A stretch of 64,000 nt of DNA from an uncultured Clostridia bacterium (GCA_948562205.1 CAOYAN010000004.1:14903-78902), one strand, 5' to 3'. Shown: positions 36,478 to 44,353, counted from the stretch's first letter. Translations and numbers: made by a program. Notes: a model not told the origin generated them from the sequence alone.

Positions 36478-36501
36478 AGGGCTTTTTAAAGCCCTTTTTA
36501 T
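36478..36501 (+). terminator. terminator after the coat gene
   Basis: AGGGCTTT/AAAGCCCT stem followed by TTTTTAT. It would keep coat transcripts far above those of the downstream assembly ATPase. Confidence 0.85.
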
Positions 36502-36519
36502 ATTTAGGAGTGATTTTAT

Positions 36520-37173
36520 ATGATTTATTTAATTTGTGGGCAAAAAGGAACTGGTAAAAGCTTATTTACTATATCATTACTTAGAAAGAAAATTCGAAAA
36601 TATGATTATATATTTTCTAATTTTCCTGTAAAATTTACAAAAAAAGTAGATAGTTATAATTGGGTATTTTGTCGATTTCCCAAAAATAGTGCAATTTTGA
36701 TCGATGAGGCTCAACTATATTATAATTCACGAGAATTTGCAAAACTTACAAAAAATGGGGTAGGAAATGAGCTTCTTGATTACTTAACAATGTGTCGCCA
36801 TTATGACGTAGATGTATTTTTCATAACTCAAAGTAGTAATCGAATTGATTTACAAATTCGTGAATTAGCAGACATCGTAATATATTTAAAAAAGACATTT
36901 AAAATTCCTTTCATAAATCGACCATTTATGGTATTTGCTTTACAATTTAATGATATTTTAGAATTTGAAAAATATATGAATCCTAATAATTTTTCAAATG
37001 AATTTCGTTTCACATACTGTTTTAAATTTATTAGGGGTTTAGATTTAAGGCAATATGATACACATTATATAGATAATACTTATAATGATAAAGATATGAT
37101 ATATTTCGAAAATTGGAGCAATGAAGAATATAAAAAATCTAAATTATTATACAAATTTAGACAAAAAAGTTAA
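36520..37173 (+). CDS. Zot-domain assembly ATPase (filamentous phage pI)
   Basis: 217 residues. Walker A GQKGTGKS at residues 7-14, Walker B 'AILIDEAQLYYNSREF' near 63-78, 'CRHYDVDVFFITQSSNRIDLQIRELADIVIYL' near 92-123: the hallmark of inovirus morphogenesis proteins, which drive export of phage DNA through the membrane. Shorter than many pI proteins and without an evident TM segment or C-terminal periplasmic part. AGGAGTGA site. This gene is the main marker for calling the element an inovirus. Confidence 0.9.
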   Translation: MIYLICGQKGTGKSLFTISLLRKKIRKYDYIFSNFPVKFTKKVDSYNWVFCRFPKNSAILIDEAQLYYNSREFAKLTKNGVGNELLDYLTMCRHYDVDVFFITQSSNRIDLQIRELADIVIYLKKTFKIPFINRPFMVFALQFNDILEFEKYMNPNNFSNEFRFTYCFKFIRGLDLRQYDTHYIDNTYNDKDMIYFENWSNEEYKKSKLLYKFRQKS

Positions 37174-37176
37174 TAT

Positions 37177-37204
37177 AAATACGCACATTTATTGTGCGTA
37201 TTTT
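37177..37204. terminator. bidirectional terminator
   Basis: Eleven-base stem AAATACGCACA / TGTGCGTATTT, five-base loop, T run after; between convergent zot and the small reverse-strand gene. Confidence 0.85.
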
Positions 37205-37207
37205 AAC

Positions 37208-37408
37208 TTATTTCATTTTATTATTTATTTCTTTTATATTTTTAAGTAATTCTTTTTCTTCTTTTCTTTTTTTTATTATTTCAACAATTCTCATTAAAAA
37301 TAGTCCCAATATAAAACTTCCCAATATTAATAAAATGTCTTTCTTTCTATAACCAATATATACAAATATAATTGTTATAATAGCTATTATAAATTTTCTA
37401 GTATACAT
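37208..37408 (-). CDS. small phage-encoded membrane protein, reverse strand
   Basis: 66 residues, AGGTGG site 8 bases upstream of ATG 37408. Two TM helices (about 6-22 and 26-42) and a long charged tail 'IKKRKEEKELLKNIKEINNKMK'. It is the only phage gene on the minus strand, so it is likely expressed separately, for example during lysogeny. Superinfection exclusion or a regulatory role is possible but unproven. Confidence 0.6.
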   Translation of the reverse strand: MYTRKFIIAIITIIFVYIGYRKKDILLILGSFILGLFLMRIVEIIKKRKEEKELLKNIKEINNKMK

Positions 37409-37518
37409 ATAAAACCACCTATTTTAATTATAACATTTATTTTTCTGTTTTATATTAAATTTATTTAACAAAAATATTACATAATTCCCTTATTAACATC
37501 TTAATATTATAAATCGTA

Positions 37519-37555
37519 ACGTGTCAAGTGCTTGGTATATCTTCACTTTACACGT
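37519..37555 (+). promoter_or_regulatory. long hairpin, candidate packaging signal or second origin
   Basis: ACGTGTCAAGTG (37519-37530) and CACTTTACACGT (37544-37555) form a 12-base stem with one mismatch and a 13-base loop in an otherwise gene-free stretch. A lone strong hairpin in the intergenic region is what the filamentous packaging signal looks like. Confidence 0.45.
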
Positions 37556-37583
37556 GTAGATTTTATAATATATGCTATCGTAG

Positions 37584-37612
37584 TTGACATAATTATGTAT
37601 TTTTGTTATAAT
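37584..37612 (+). promoter_or_regulatory. consensus promoter for the last phage gene
   Basis: Perfect TTGACA (37584-37589), 17-base spacer, perfect TATAAT (37607-37612). Confidence 0.85.
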
Positions 37613-37657
37613 AATATTAGACATTAAGATTTTAATTTCAGTAAAGTAGGTGATATT

Positions 37658-38053
37658 ATAGAAATTTATTTATGTGAAAAAAATTTAATATATATACTTA
37701 ATTGTATAAATTATGTACTTCAAAATTATAGAGATGATAATGAATTTTTTAAAAAATCTAATTTTAATATGTATTATAATGATTTAATATTATTACATAG
37801 AATATTATCATTAGCAGGGAATAAGTGCTTTTATAATACAAAGGATGATATATTTTTTATAGGGCAAAAATATTATTTATCAACTAATGATAAAGATTTT
37901 GAGTTTCTACGCAATGAAGATTATATAAAAGAGTATAAGAAAAAACGAACATTTATAAATATAAACAATAAAAATGAAATTAAGTATAATTATTTTAAAA
38001 GCAAATATTACAATTTTAAGAAAAAACTTGACAAATTAAAAAAAGCAGTGTAG
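37658..38053 (+). CDS. hypothetical phage protein with uncertain, non-ATG start
   Basis: The first in-frame ATG (37769) has no ribosome binding site, whereas AGGTGAT at 37648-37654 sits before in-frame ATT (37655) and ATA (37658) codons and the frame is open from there, giving about 131 residues: 'EIYLCEKNLIYILNCINYVL...' followed by a basic helical C-terminus. It has its own perfect promoter. Either a rare start codon is used or an ATG was lost (ATG to ATA). No family recognised. Confidence 0.5.
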   Translation: MEIYLCEKNLIYILNCINYVLQNYRDDNEFFKKSNFNMYYNDLILLHRILSLAGNKCFYNTKDDIFFIGQKYYLSTNDKDFEFLRNEDYIKEYKKKRTFININNKNEIKYNYFKSKYYNFKKKLDKLKKAV

Positions 38054-38140
38054 AATACTTAGTAATAGGTATAAAATGCTATATTAATAATAATGACTAA
38101 ATTTTATATTATTTCGTAATAATAGAGGACATAGTCCTTA

Positions 38141-38175
38141 ATTTTAAAGTTTTCTATGATTGCGCAAAATAATAA
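38141..38175 (+). repeat. right attachment site (attR), dif-like
   Basis: Direct repeat of the left site: ATTTTAAAGTTTT, one extra C at 38154, then the identical 21-base core (38155-38175). TTGCGCAAA arm as on the left. Confidence 0.75.
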
Positions 38176-38447
38176 TTTTGTGAAAATAGGAGTGGAAGTT
38201 TTTATATATTGTTATAGTTAAACAAGCTTTATAGCCAGATCAATGGATTTTTAATATAACTTATAATTCTAAGCTTCATATTTGCTTTTTAAAGACTTTT
38301 TATTTATTTGCCAAGTACTTTTACTCTAGTATATTAAAATTACTGTATACAGTACTTACTTTTAAGCTACTTCAAACCAATCTTATTATATATTTACCTA
38401 TTCTTTATATATGTATTATATTTTTTTACGATTTCGCAAAACGTATC

Positions 38448-38550
38448 GATATATTAAGATTTTAAGAGTTTTTATTAAATTCACTGACATATAAGTATTA
38501 TACCCTTATCAATAAAAATGGCTTAAAATCGAAATATGGACGTCGTTTTT
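38448..38550 (+). repeat. 103-base direct repeat, copy 1 (duplicated xer leader)
   Basis: Matches 39068-39169 except for two substitutions and one extra base. Ends at the GACGTCGTTTTT motif; the AGGAGG that follows in copy 2 is missing here. Confidence 0.85.
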
Positions 38551-39067
38551 TAAAGCTTTATATCTATATTATCAGAAGGCTTAATTTAAATCTTTTTGTA
38601 TGAATACATTGAAACTACTAGACTATATAAGTCAATTTTATAATTTAAACTTATACTATAATGATTTATACAAAACTGTCTTAAAATTAATCCTGAAGCT
38701 TTTAAAATTATATCATATTATAAATTGTAATTCTAAATTTATATAAAAAATCTAAATTTTTACAATAATATAATTTATGATTATTTTAAATATTTAAACA
38801 AATATTCGTTTTTAAATTTATATTTATATTCAACATAATTTTTTATTTTCAATTTATAAAAACTGTTTGCCTCTTTATGTACATAATATTTTATGTTTTA
38901 TATTTTATAATCTTTATTTTTATAAATATATTTTATATTAATCTATTAATTATACTGACCCTTCCCCTACTCTCATTTTATTTTTAAATAAAAATTGTAA
39001 TACTTGCTTTATTGAATTAAAATTTATTATATGTTATTATAGTTTTATACAAATTTATGAAACATTT

Positions 39068-39169
39068 GATATATTAAGATTTTAAGAGTTTTTATTAAAT
39101 TTACTGACATATAAGTATATACCTTTATCAATAAAAATGGCTTAAAATCGAAATATGGACGTCGTTTTT
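39068..39169 (+). repeat. 102-base direct repeat, copy 2 (native xer leader)
   Basis: Ends one base before the AGGAGG of xer and includes a GACGTC palindrome. It presumably holds the xer upstream control region. Confidence 0.85.
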
Positions 39170-39183
39170 AGGAGGTTTTTAAG

Positions 39184-40143
39184 ATGTATGATGATATACC
39201 AAATTATATGAAAGAATTCCTATCATATATGCAAAATATAAAAAATAGATCTTCAAATACAGTTCGTGAATACTATTATGACTTACGTGACGTATTTAGA
39301 TTTCTAAAACTATATAAATCTAAAATAAAGATTGATAATATAACACCAGAACTTATAAATAATACAGATATATCTGATTTAGATTTAGAATTTTTAAGAA
39401 AGATTGACTTAACAGACCTATATGAATACTTAAACTACATATCAAACGTACGTTTAGATAAGTCTACAACTAGAGCTCGTAAAGTAGCTGCACTAAAATC
39501 CTTTTTTAATTTTATGACTTTTAAACAAAAAGCATTAGAAAAAAACCCTACTGTAGAATTAGAAACACCAAAGCTATCTAAAAGACTACCTAAATACTTA
39601 ACACTTGATGAGAGTAAAGCACTTCTTAATTCTATTGAAGGTAAAAATGAGAAAAGAGATACTTGTATTATTACTCTATTCTTAAACTGTGGACTACGTT
39701 TATCAGAGCTTGTATCTATTAATATGAAAGATATGAAAAACAATGTATTAACAGTTGTAGGTAAAGGAGATAAAGAACGTTCTGTATATTTAAATAATGC
39801 TTGTCAAAGGGCTATTGAAGAATATATAGCAGTACGACCTAAAGATGTAAAAGATCGTGAAGCATTATTTATAAGTGAGAGAGGTACACGTATAGGAAGA
39901 AGAACAGTTGAAATGATGGTAAAAAAATATATTACTTTAGCAGGACTTGATCCTAAAAAATATTCTCCACATAAATTAAGACATACAGCAGCTACTCTAA
40001 TGCATAAATATGGAAATGTAGATATAAGATCACTTCAACAAATACTTGGACATGAAAGTATATCTACAACAGAAATATATACTCATATTGATAGTGAACA
40101 AGTTAAAGAGGCATTAGAAAGTAATCCTTTAAATAATATTTGA
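39184..40143 (+). CDS. xerC: Xer-family tyrosine recombinase
   Basis: 319 residues, AGGAGG site. N-terminal SAM-like core-binding domain with 'NRSSNTVREYYYDLRDVFRFLKLY' and a C-terminal catalytic domain with Arg in 'NCGLRLSEL', Lys in 'VGKGDKER', HKLRHT (His-x-x-Arg), LGHES and the nucleophile in TEIYTHI. This is the clostridial Xer type that resolves chromosome dimers at dif. Its place beside a dif-like site at the orientation switch suggests it is the housekeeping recombinase and the one that integrated the inovirus. XerC versus XerD versus single-recombinase naming is uncertain. Confidence 0.88.
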   Translation: MYDDIPNYMKEFLSYMQNIKNRSSNTVREYYYDLRDVFRFLKLYKSKIKIDNITPELINNTDISDLDLEFLRKIDLTDLYEYLNYISNVRLDKSTTRARKVAALKSFFNFMTFKQKALEKNPTVELETPKLSKRLPKYLTLDESKALLNSIEGKNEKRDTCIITLFLNCGLRLSELVSINMKDMKNNVLTVVGKGDKERSVYLNNACQRAIEEYIAVRPKDVKDREALFISERGTRIGRRTVEMMVKKYITLAGLDPKKYSPHKLRHTAATLMHKYGNVDIRSLQQILGHESISTTEIYTHIDSEQVKEALESNPLNNI

Positions 40144-40144
40144 T

Positions 40145-40263
40145 GAATGGTATGTATAATGCCATTTTTCTTTTGTCTCTTTTGAAACAAATGTAAAATA
40201 TATTTAAGAATATATAAAAAATAAATAGAGTGATATACTTAAAAAACTGTATATCGCTCTTTC
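40145..40263. terminator. two terminators between xer and the LysM gene
   Basis: 40145-40168: AATGG.AT / AT.CCATT stem then TTTTT, for xer. 40227-40260: AGAG.GATATAC / GTATATC.CTCT stem serving the minus-strand LysM gene. Confidence 0.65.
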
Positions 40264-40308
40264 CTATTATTACCACTTATCTATATATTTACAATACTTT
40301 AAGACACT

Positions 40309-40611
40309 TCAGTCATATATTGGTATAAGTAATATTTGATCCTTATATATTTTACTAGAAGACATACCATTTACATCTTGTATATCATATATTACTTTGT
40401 GTATTTCCATATTGTTTTTACTAGAAATAATACTTGCAATATCCCACAGTGTATCTTTATCATTAACTTTTAATTCATATGTCTTTATCTCTTCTTTTCC
40501 AAGCCCATATGATGTTATCGTTTCAAATAACATAAATACTGCTAGAATAAGTAAAACATTTAATACAATCCTTTTTAAATTTAACTTATAATTAATACTA
40601 CATTTTATCAT
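40309..40611 (-). CDS. LysM protein, YneA-like SOS cell-division suppressor
   Basis: 100 residues from ATG 40611 (AAGGAG site); the open frame extends upstream to 40707 but through the promoter. One TM helix (about 15-32), then a short extracellular LysM ('LKVNDKDTLWDIASII...VNGMSSSKIYKDQILLIP'). Size, topology and control match YneA/ChiA-type division inhibitors made during DNA damage. Two GAAC-N4-GTTT-like LexA boxes cover its promoter. lexA itself, often adjacent, is not in the window. Confidence 0.8.
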   Translation of the reverse strand: MIKCSINYKLNLKRIVLNVLLILAVFMLFETITSYGLGKEEIKTYELKVNDKDTLWDIASIISSKNNMEIHKVIYDIQDVNGMSSSKIYKDQILLIPIYD

Positions 40612-40624
40612 ATAACCACTCCTT

Positions 40625-40679
40625 AAACATTTGTTCTTTAATATATAATTATTATAATATATAAACAAATGTTTGTCAA
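40625..40679 (-). promoter_or_regulatory. LexA-controlled promoter
   Basis: Minus strand: TTGACA (40679-40674), 17-base spacer, TATAAT (40656-40651). A palindromic AAACATTTGTTT box (40663-40674) fills the spacer, and a second box GAACAAATGTTT (40625-40636) lies just past the start point. These fit the GAAC-N4-GTTT LexA operator of Clostridia. Confidence 0.75.
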
Positions 40680-40715
40680 GTGAAAAATGCAAAAAAAGAA
40701 CATTCATTCTTTATA

Positions 40716-41333
40716 TTAAATGTCCTTTATTTTTGATACTATTTCTTCATATAAGCTATCTTTAATTTTCATTGATATATATACATTCTCACCAAATTTA
40801 ATATCTATTATTAATATATTCTCATCTACTACATTGTTATCTAGTAAAGATTTTATTTGTGTATATCTAGAATAACTAATATTAATATCATATTTTATAT
40901 AATTATATACCTCTTTTTTATTACATTTATCAAGTGCCATTCTTGCACTGTTTAAGTAAGTTCTAGAAAGTGGACCTGCTCCAAGTAAAATGCCACCAAA
41001 ATACCTTACAATTACTATACATATATTAGTTATTCCCTCTTTTGTTAAAAGCTCATATATGGCTTTTGTGCCTGTTCCTTTGGGTTCTCCATCATCACTA
41101 AATCTTATGTTACATACATTTCCATTTAATAGTGAATAAATATATACAACATGTCTTGCCTCTTTATTACTTCCTTTTATTTTATTTATACTATCTATTG
41201 CTTCTGCTTCATCATTTATTTTAAATACATATGAATAAAATTTAGACTTTTTCTCTATAATAACAGCACTTGATATTTCCCCAAAAACTGATTTATAGTT
41301 TTTATCATTATTTAACATACTGTAGTATTTCAT
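40716..41333 (-). CDS. YigZ/IMPACT family protein (UPF0029)
   Basis: 205 residues. Family core: 'IIEKKSKFYSYVFKI', 'ARHVVYIYSLLNGNVCNIRFSDDGEPKGTGTKAIYELL' and 'CIVIVRYFGGILLGAGPLSRTYLNSARMAL'. Eukaryotic IMPACT regulates GCN2; bacterial members have no settled role (RNA or ribosome-related binding suspected). The C-terminal ferredoxin-like half is present. AAGGAG site. Eight bases separate its stop from the long LysM open frame, but the LysM gene has its own promoter. Confidence 0.92.
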   Translation of the reverse strand: MKYYSMLNNDKNYKSVFGEISSAVIIEKKSKFYSYVFKINDEAEAIDSINKIKGSNKEARHVVYIYSLLNGNVCNIRFSDDGEPKGTGTKAIYELLTKEGITNICIVIVRYFGGILLGAGPLSRTYLNSARMALDKCNKKEVYNYIKYDINISYSRYTQIKSLLDNNVVDENILIIDIKFGENVYISMKIKDSLYEEIVSKIKDI

Positions 41334-41479
41334 ATATAGCTCCTTTATATATGAGAATTATATCATAATATAGTTTTATTTTCAATTATATATAATTTGA
41401 TTATATTGGGTATTAGTTAAAATTATAATATTGTATTATTTATAGTATTTATTTACTAAAGAGGCAAAATAATACGAGA

Positions 41480-41515
41480 AAAGAATGAAAATATAATTTA
41501 CACTTTCATTCTTTC
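41480..41515 (-). terminator. terminator of the PurA-like gene
   Basis: AAAGAATGAAA / TTTCATTCTTT 11-base stem (41480-41490, 41503-41513). Confidence 0.7.
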
Positions 41516-41545
41516 CTATATTCAAAATTTGATATATTTATCCTT

Positions 41546-42838
41546 TTATAGCTTTATTAAAGCATTTCTATTTCTACCATTACCAATATATTCAATTTTA
41601 AATTTTGTTTCTTCTTCTATAAAATTTAAGAAATAAAGAAGTTCATTTGGTAACATACCTTTAGTAGTAACATTAGATATATCTCCCCAACCACTAAATT
41701 CTTTATAAATTGGTTTTGCCTCTTTAAGATCTTCTATATTATCTGGCATATATTTTACTTTTTTACCATTTTTTAATAAATAGTGAGTACAAACTTTAAC
41801 TTTTTTTAGATCTTTCATTATATCAAGCTTATTTATAATTAATTTAGATCCCTCATGTCCAGTAAGAGATCTTTTTAGTGTTGGAAGATCGAACCAACCA
41901 ATTCGTCTTTTCATGCCCTCTGCATTATCTACTTCATCATTATTCATATAGATATATCGTGCCTCTTCATCGCTCATTTCAGTTAAAAATGGTCGTTTAT
42001 TAAGACAACAAAAGTATCCTGTACATATAATATATGAATTACAAATACTATATGGTGAGATGTTTGCACCATTCATAAGAGCATTAATTGATGTTGAAGC
42101 ACTTGTTGTATATGGATTTAATCCATGCAAATTGTCTAACATGATGCCATTACATCCCTCAATTAACACTTTAGCATCATTTTTAATACTATTTAAAAAA
42201 GTAGTATAGTCTACTGAGAATTCACCAATTTTTTGTAATATTAAACTATATTCTTTAATTAAATTTAAAGCAATTTCCCTAAAATAATGATTAGGTTTTT
42301 TAGAGAACAGTTCTTTATCAATTTCCATACAAGTAAATGTAATTTTTTTAATTAAATCATCTAAAGTAATTTTCTTGTTATAAAAATTATCTATATCATA
42401 TAATCTTAGACAATGTCTTCTTGTACGCGCAACAACTGCAACTCCTGTACCTTGATTTGTACTTCCAAGCTTAGTAGATATATTAGATCCTACAGTCTTT
42501 TCAATATATGGATCAATAAGCAAACATATTGTAGAAGCTATATTTACTCTACCTATTATATTATCTGGTCTTTCATATACTTCTTCTCTTAAAGCTCTAA
42601 GATTTAAGATTGCTCCAGGACCTATTACAAATTTTATTTTATCATTAAAAAATACTGATGGAAGCTGTTTTGTAACAATAACATTATCAGAGTCTTCAAG
42701 TTGTACTGAATGACTTGCATTAGTGGAGGCATTTACCCTAAATACATAATGATAATCTTTTTCTTTACCAAGATAACTTATAATTTTACCTTTTCCCTCA
42801 TCACCGTATAGTCCACCTACAATAACATCTACTTTCAT
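41546..42838 (-). CDS. purA: divergent adenylosuccinate synthetase-like protein
   Basis: 430 residues, PurA fold. Conserved: P-loop VIVGGLYGDEGKGKI with catalytic Asp 13, His near 43 ('NASHSV'), 'VIGPGAILNLRAL', 'EGCNGIMLDNLHGLNPYTTS', 'RRIGWFD' and 'INKLDIM'. Deviations: 'GGNNAGH' is 'ASTNASH', and the aspartate-binding loop usually TTGRPRR reads AEGMKRR. It may still make adenylosuccinate from IMP, or act on another substrate. Phage PurZ is unlikely since Asp 13 is kept. Perfect promoter at 42895-42923. No purB or other purine gene nearby. Confidence 0.8.
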   Translation of the reverse strand: MKVDVIVGGLYGDEGKGKIISYLGKEKDYHYVFRVNASTNASHSVQLEDSDNVIVTKQLPSVFFNDKIKFVIGPGAILNLRALREEVYERPDNIIGRVNIASTICLLIDPYIEKTVGSNISTKLGSTNQGTGVAVVARTRRHCLRLYDIDNFYNKKITLDDLIKKITFTCMEIDKELFSKKPNHYFREIALNLIKEYSLILQKIGEFSVDYTTFLNSIKNDAKVLIEGCNGIMLDNLHGLNPYTTSASTSINALMNGANISPYSICNSYIICTGYFCCLNKRPFLTEMSDEEARYIYMNNDEVDNAEGMKRRIGWFDLPTLKRSLTGHEGSKLIINKLDIMKDLKKVKVCTHYLLKNGKKVKYMPDNIEDLKEAKPIYKEFSGWGDISNVTTKGMLPNELLYFLNFIEEETKFKIEYIGNGRNRNALIKL

Positions 42839-42894
42839 TAGTTTCTCCTTTCCTTTTATTAATTATAATAAAAGTATAATTTTATAGTGTATAT

Positions 42895-42982
42895 ATTATA
42901 TAAAAATATGCTTTATTTGTCAATACCGCTATATAGTGTATATTTAAATTAGCTTGAAAAATAGCAAAGCATATGATATAAT
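42895..42982. promoter_or_regulatory. divergent promoter pair
   Basis: Minus strand: TTGACA (42923-42918), 17-base spacer, TATAAT (42900-42895), for the PurA-like gene. Plus strand: TTGAAA (42954-42959), 17-base spacer, TATAAT (42977-42982), for 43058-44317. Confidence 0.75.
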
Positions 42983-43057
42983 GTATACATAATTTTGATT
43001 ATACAATAGTTATTATCTATTGTAGTAACTACATTCTTATTTATGGAGGTAAATTGT

Positions 43058-44317
43058 ATGCTAAAACTTAGTAAAAATGAATTAATTCAATTAGCTAATG
43101 AAGGAAAAACTTTATGGGATTTATATGAAATTTTACAAGTTACAAATGAGAAAGATTATAATGAGTATATTCGTTGGGTATTTTGTGATAATTATATAGA
43201 GTATAACATTTTCAATGATCAAGTAAATTTAAATCATTTCAAGTATAGGGTACTTAATAATACTTCTACAGATTATATTACACCTGATTATTTGATTAGA
43301 AAGTTAGATGAAGGTAAAAATAAAATAGACTTCATGAGACTATTTGGTGTTATTACCACTAATAAGCTTTATAAAGAAATTAAAAAAATATTTGAACTCT
43401 ATGATGATATCAAAGGATTTGAAGATTTTAAGAAAAGACTTATTAAAAACACTAAAAATAGTTTTACTTCTACAGCTTCTATAGATACAGACCCTACAGA
43501 TAATAAAGATAATTTTGTATATTTATATGCAATTGATTATTTAATGGCAAACAGGGATAATAAATATTTTAATATTCCAAGTGATAAAGAGGCATATATT
43601 TTAAATATTTCATATTATTTAAAAAAGTTTGATGATTATGATTTTCTCAGAAAACTTGCAGCCACATATTCTGAGAACCCTAATATCAATATTTCAAATA
43701 TTAAACCAATTTATATTGAAAACAATAATTGTTTTACAGATGATATTGATTTATTAATTAATACAGCAATTTATTTAAAGAGTAAAGGCAAAATCCCGAT
43801 TATAGTTACGTTTAACAACTATAATTATGTAAGGTGTCTTTCTTATGATATTTATTTCTGTTCTAAGATAACGGATGAATTAGAAGAAAAAATAAAGAAT
43901 AAAAATGAAAAAGAAGAAGATACTTCACTTCCATATATATTTTTTGATAGTTCTAGTATTATTAATTTATTTAAAAATGGATGTATAGAAGATTTATTTT
44001 CTGATACTAAAAATAATAAAGTCTTATTTTCATATATTCTTGAAGATATACTTTATATGATGTGGCTTGATAATTTAGATGAATATAAAGATAAATTTTT
44101 TAATCTTGTAATTTCAATATTAATTAATCCAACATTTCATTTTGTACCAAGTATTATTAGTTTAAATAAAAACCAAACTCATTTTGATAAAATAGGCTTT
44201 ATTAATAATATTTTAAAATTTAGCCTAAAACATCCAAACATTAGCATTGCAAGTGAAGATTTGGAAATTATAGAATATGCAATTTTAAATAAGCTAAAGT
44301 TAAGTAAGATTGAATAA
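43058..44317 (+). CDS. hypothetical protein divergent from the PurA-like gene
   Basis: 419 residues from ATG 43058 (TGGAGG site; the frame opens at 43043). Starts 'MLKLSKNELIQLANEGKTLWDLYEIL'. Two parts recall PIN-domain elements: 'DIDLLINTAIYLKSKGKIPIIVTFNNYN' (near 230-257) and 'YIFFDSSSIINLF' (near 292-304) with a late 'EDLEIIEYAILNKL'. The order is unlike a normal PIN domain, so this is weak. No TM or signal. Divergent promoter shared with purA-like gene suggests joint control. Confidence 0.65.
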   Translation: MLKLSKNELIQLANEGKTLWDLYEILQVTNEKDYNEYIRWVFCDNYIEYNIFNDQVNLNHFKYRVLNNTSTDYITPDYLIRKLDEGKNKIDFMRLFGVITTNKLYKEIKKIFELYDDIKGFEDFKKRLIKNTKNSFTSTASIDTDPTDNKDNFVYLYAIDYLMANRDNKYFNIPSDKEAYILNISYYLKKFDDYDFLRKLAATYSENPNINISNIKPIYIENNNCFTDDIDLLINTAIYLKSKGKIPIIVTFNNYNYVRCLSYDIYFCSKITDELEEKIKNKNEKEEDTSLPYIFFDSSSIINLFKNGCIEDLFSDTKNNKVLFSYILEDILYMMWLDNLDEYKDKFFNLVISILINPTFHFVPSIISLNKNQTHFDKIGFINNILKFSLKHPNISIASEDLEIIEYAILNKLKLSKIE

Positions 44318-44323
44318 GAAAAT

Positions 44324-44346
44324 AAGGGCCCTGATTTAGGGTCCTT
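44324..44346. terminator. bidirectional terminator
   Basis: AAGGGCCCT / AGGGTCCTT stem with one mismatch between convergent genes. Confidence 0.75.
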
Positions 44347-44353
44347 CATTATG

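Larger units (their letters stand above)
32585..38175 (+). mobile_element. integrated filamentous phage (inovirus) of about 5.6 kb
   Basis: Gene order fits a Gram-positive inovirus: ssDNA-binding-like protein, origin-like region, gene II/X-type Rep, signal-peptide pIII-like protein with C-terminal anchor, three tiny membrane proteins, terminator after the coat gene, Zot/pI ATPase. It is bounded by direct repeats 32585-32618 and 38141-38175 and carries no integrase, as expected of elements that use the host Xer system; the xer gene is 1 kb to the right. Looser similarity outside the core (about 32538 and 38101) widens the repeat. Lysis or transposase genes are absent. Confidence 0.85.
38176..39183 (+). 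other. gene-free region between attR and xer
   Basis: About 1 kb with no credible open frame, extremely AT-rich. It contains a third dif-like sequence (38421-38446, TTTTTTTACGATTTCGCAAA) directly before the first copy of a 103-base repeat (38448-38550), then 517 bases of AT-rich filler, then the second copy (39068-39169) that forms the xer leader. A weaker related arm precedes the second copy (about 39041-39066). Confidence 0.65.

Noticed and set aside
38176..39067. tRNA or small ORFs in the gene-free stretch before xer
   Set aside because: No cloverleaf with GTTCGA-like T arm and no open frame with a ribosome binding site; composition is simple AT-rich filler.
24747..41470. Scattered AAAGAGGC/GCCTCTTT motif as a repeated element
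   Set aside because: Occurrences are arms of intrinsic terminators or simple codon pairs inside genes; there is no extended similarity around them.
41546..42838. Phage-type PurZ (2-aminoadenine synthesis)
   Set aside because: The P-loop keeps the catalytic Asp (YGDEGKGK); PurZ replaces it. No phage DZ polymerase or dATPase gene is near.
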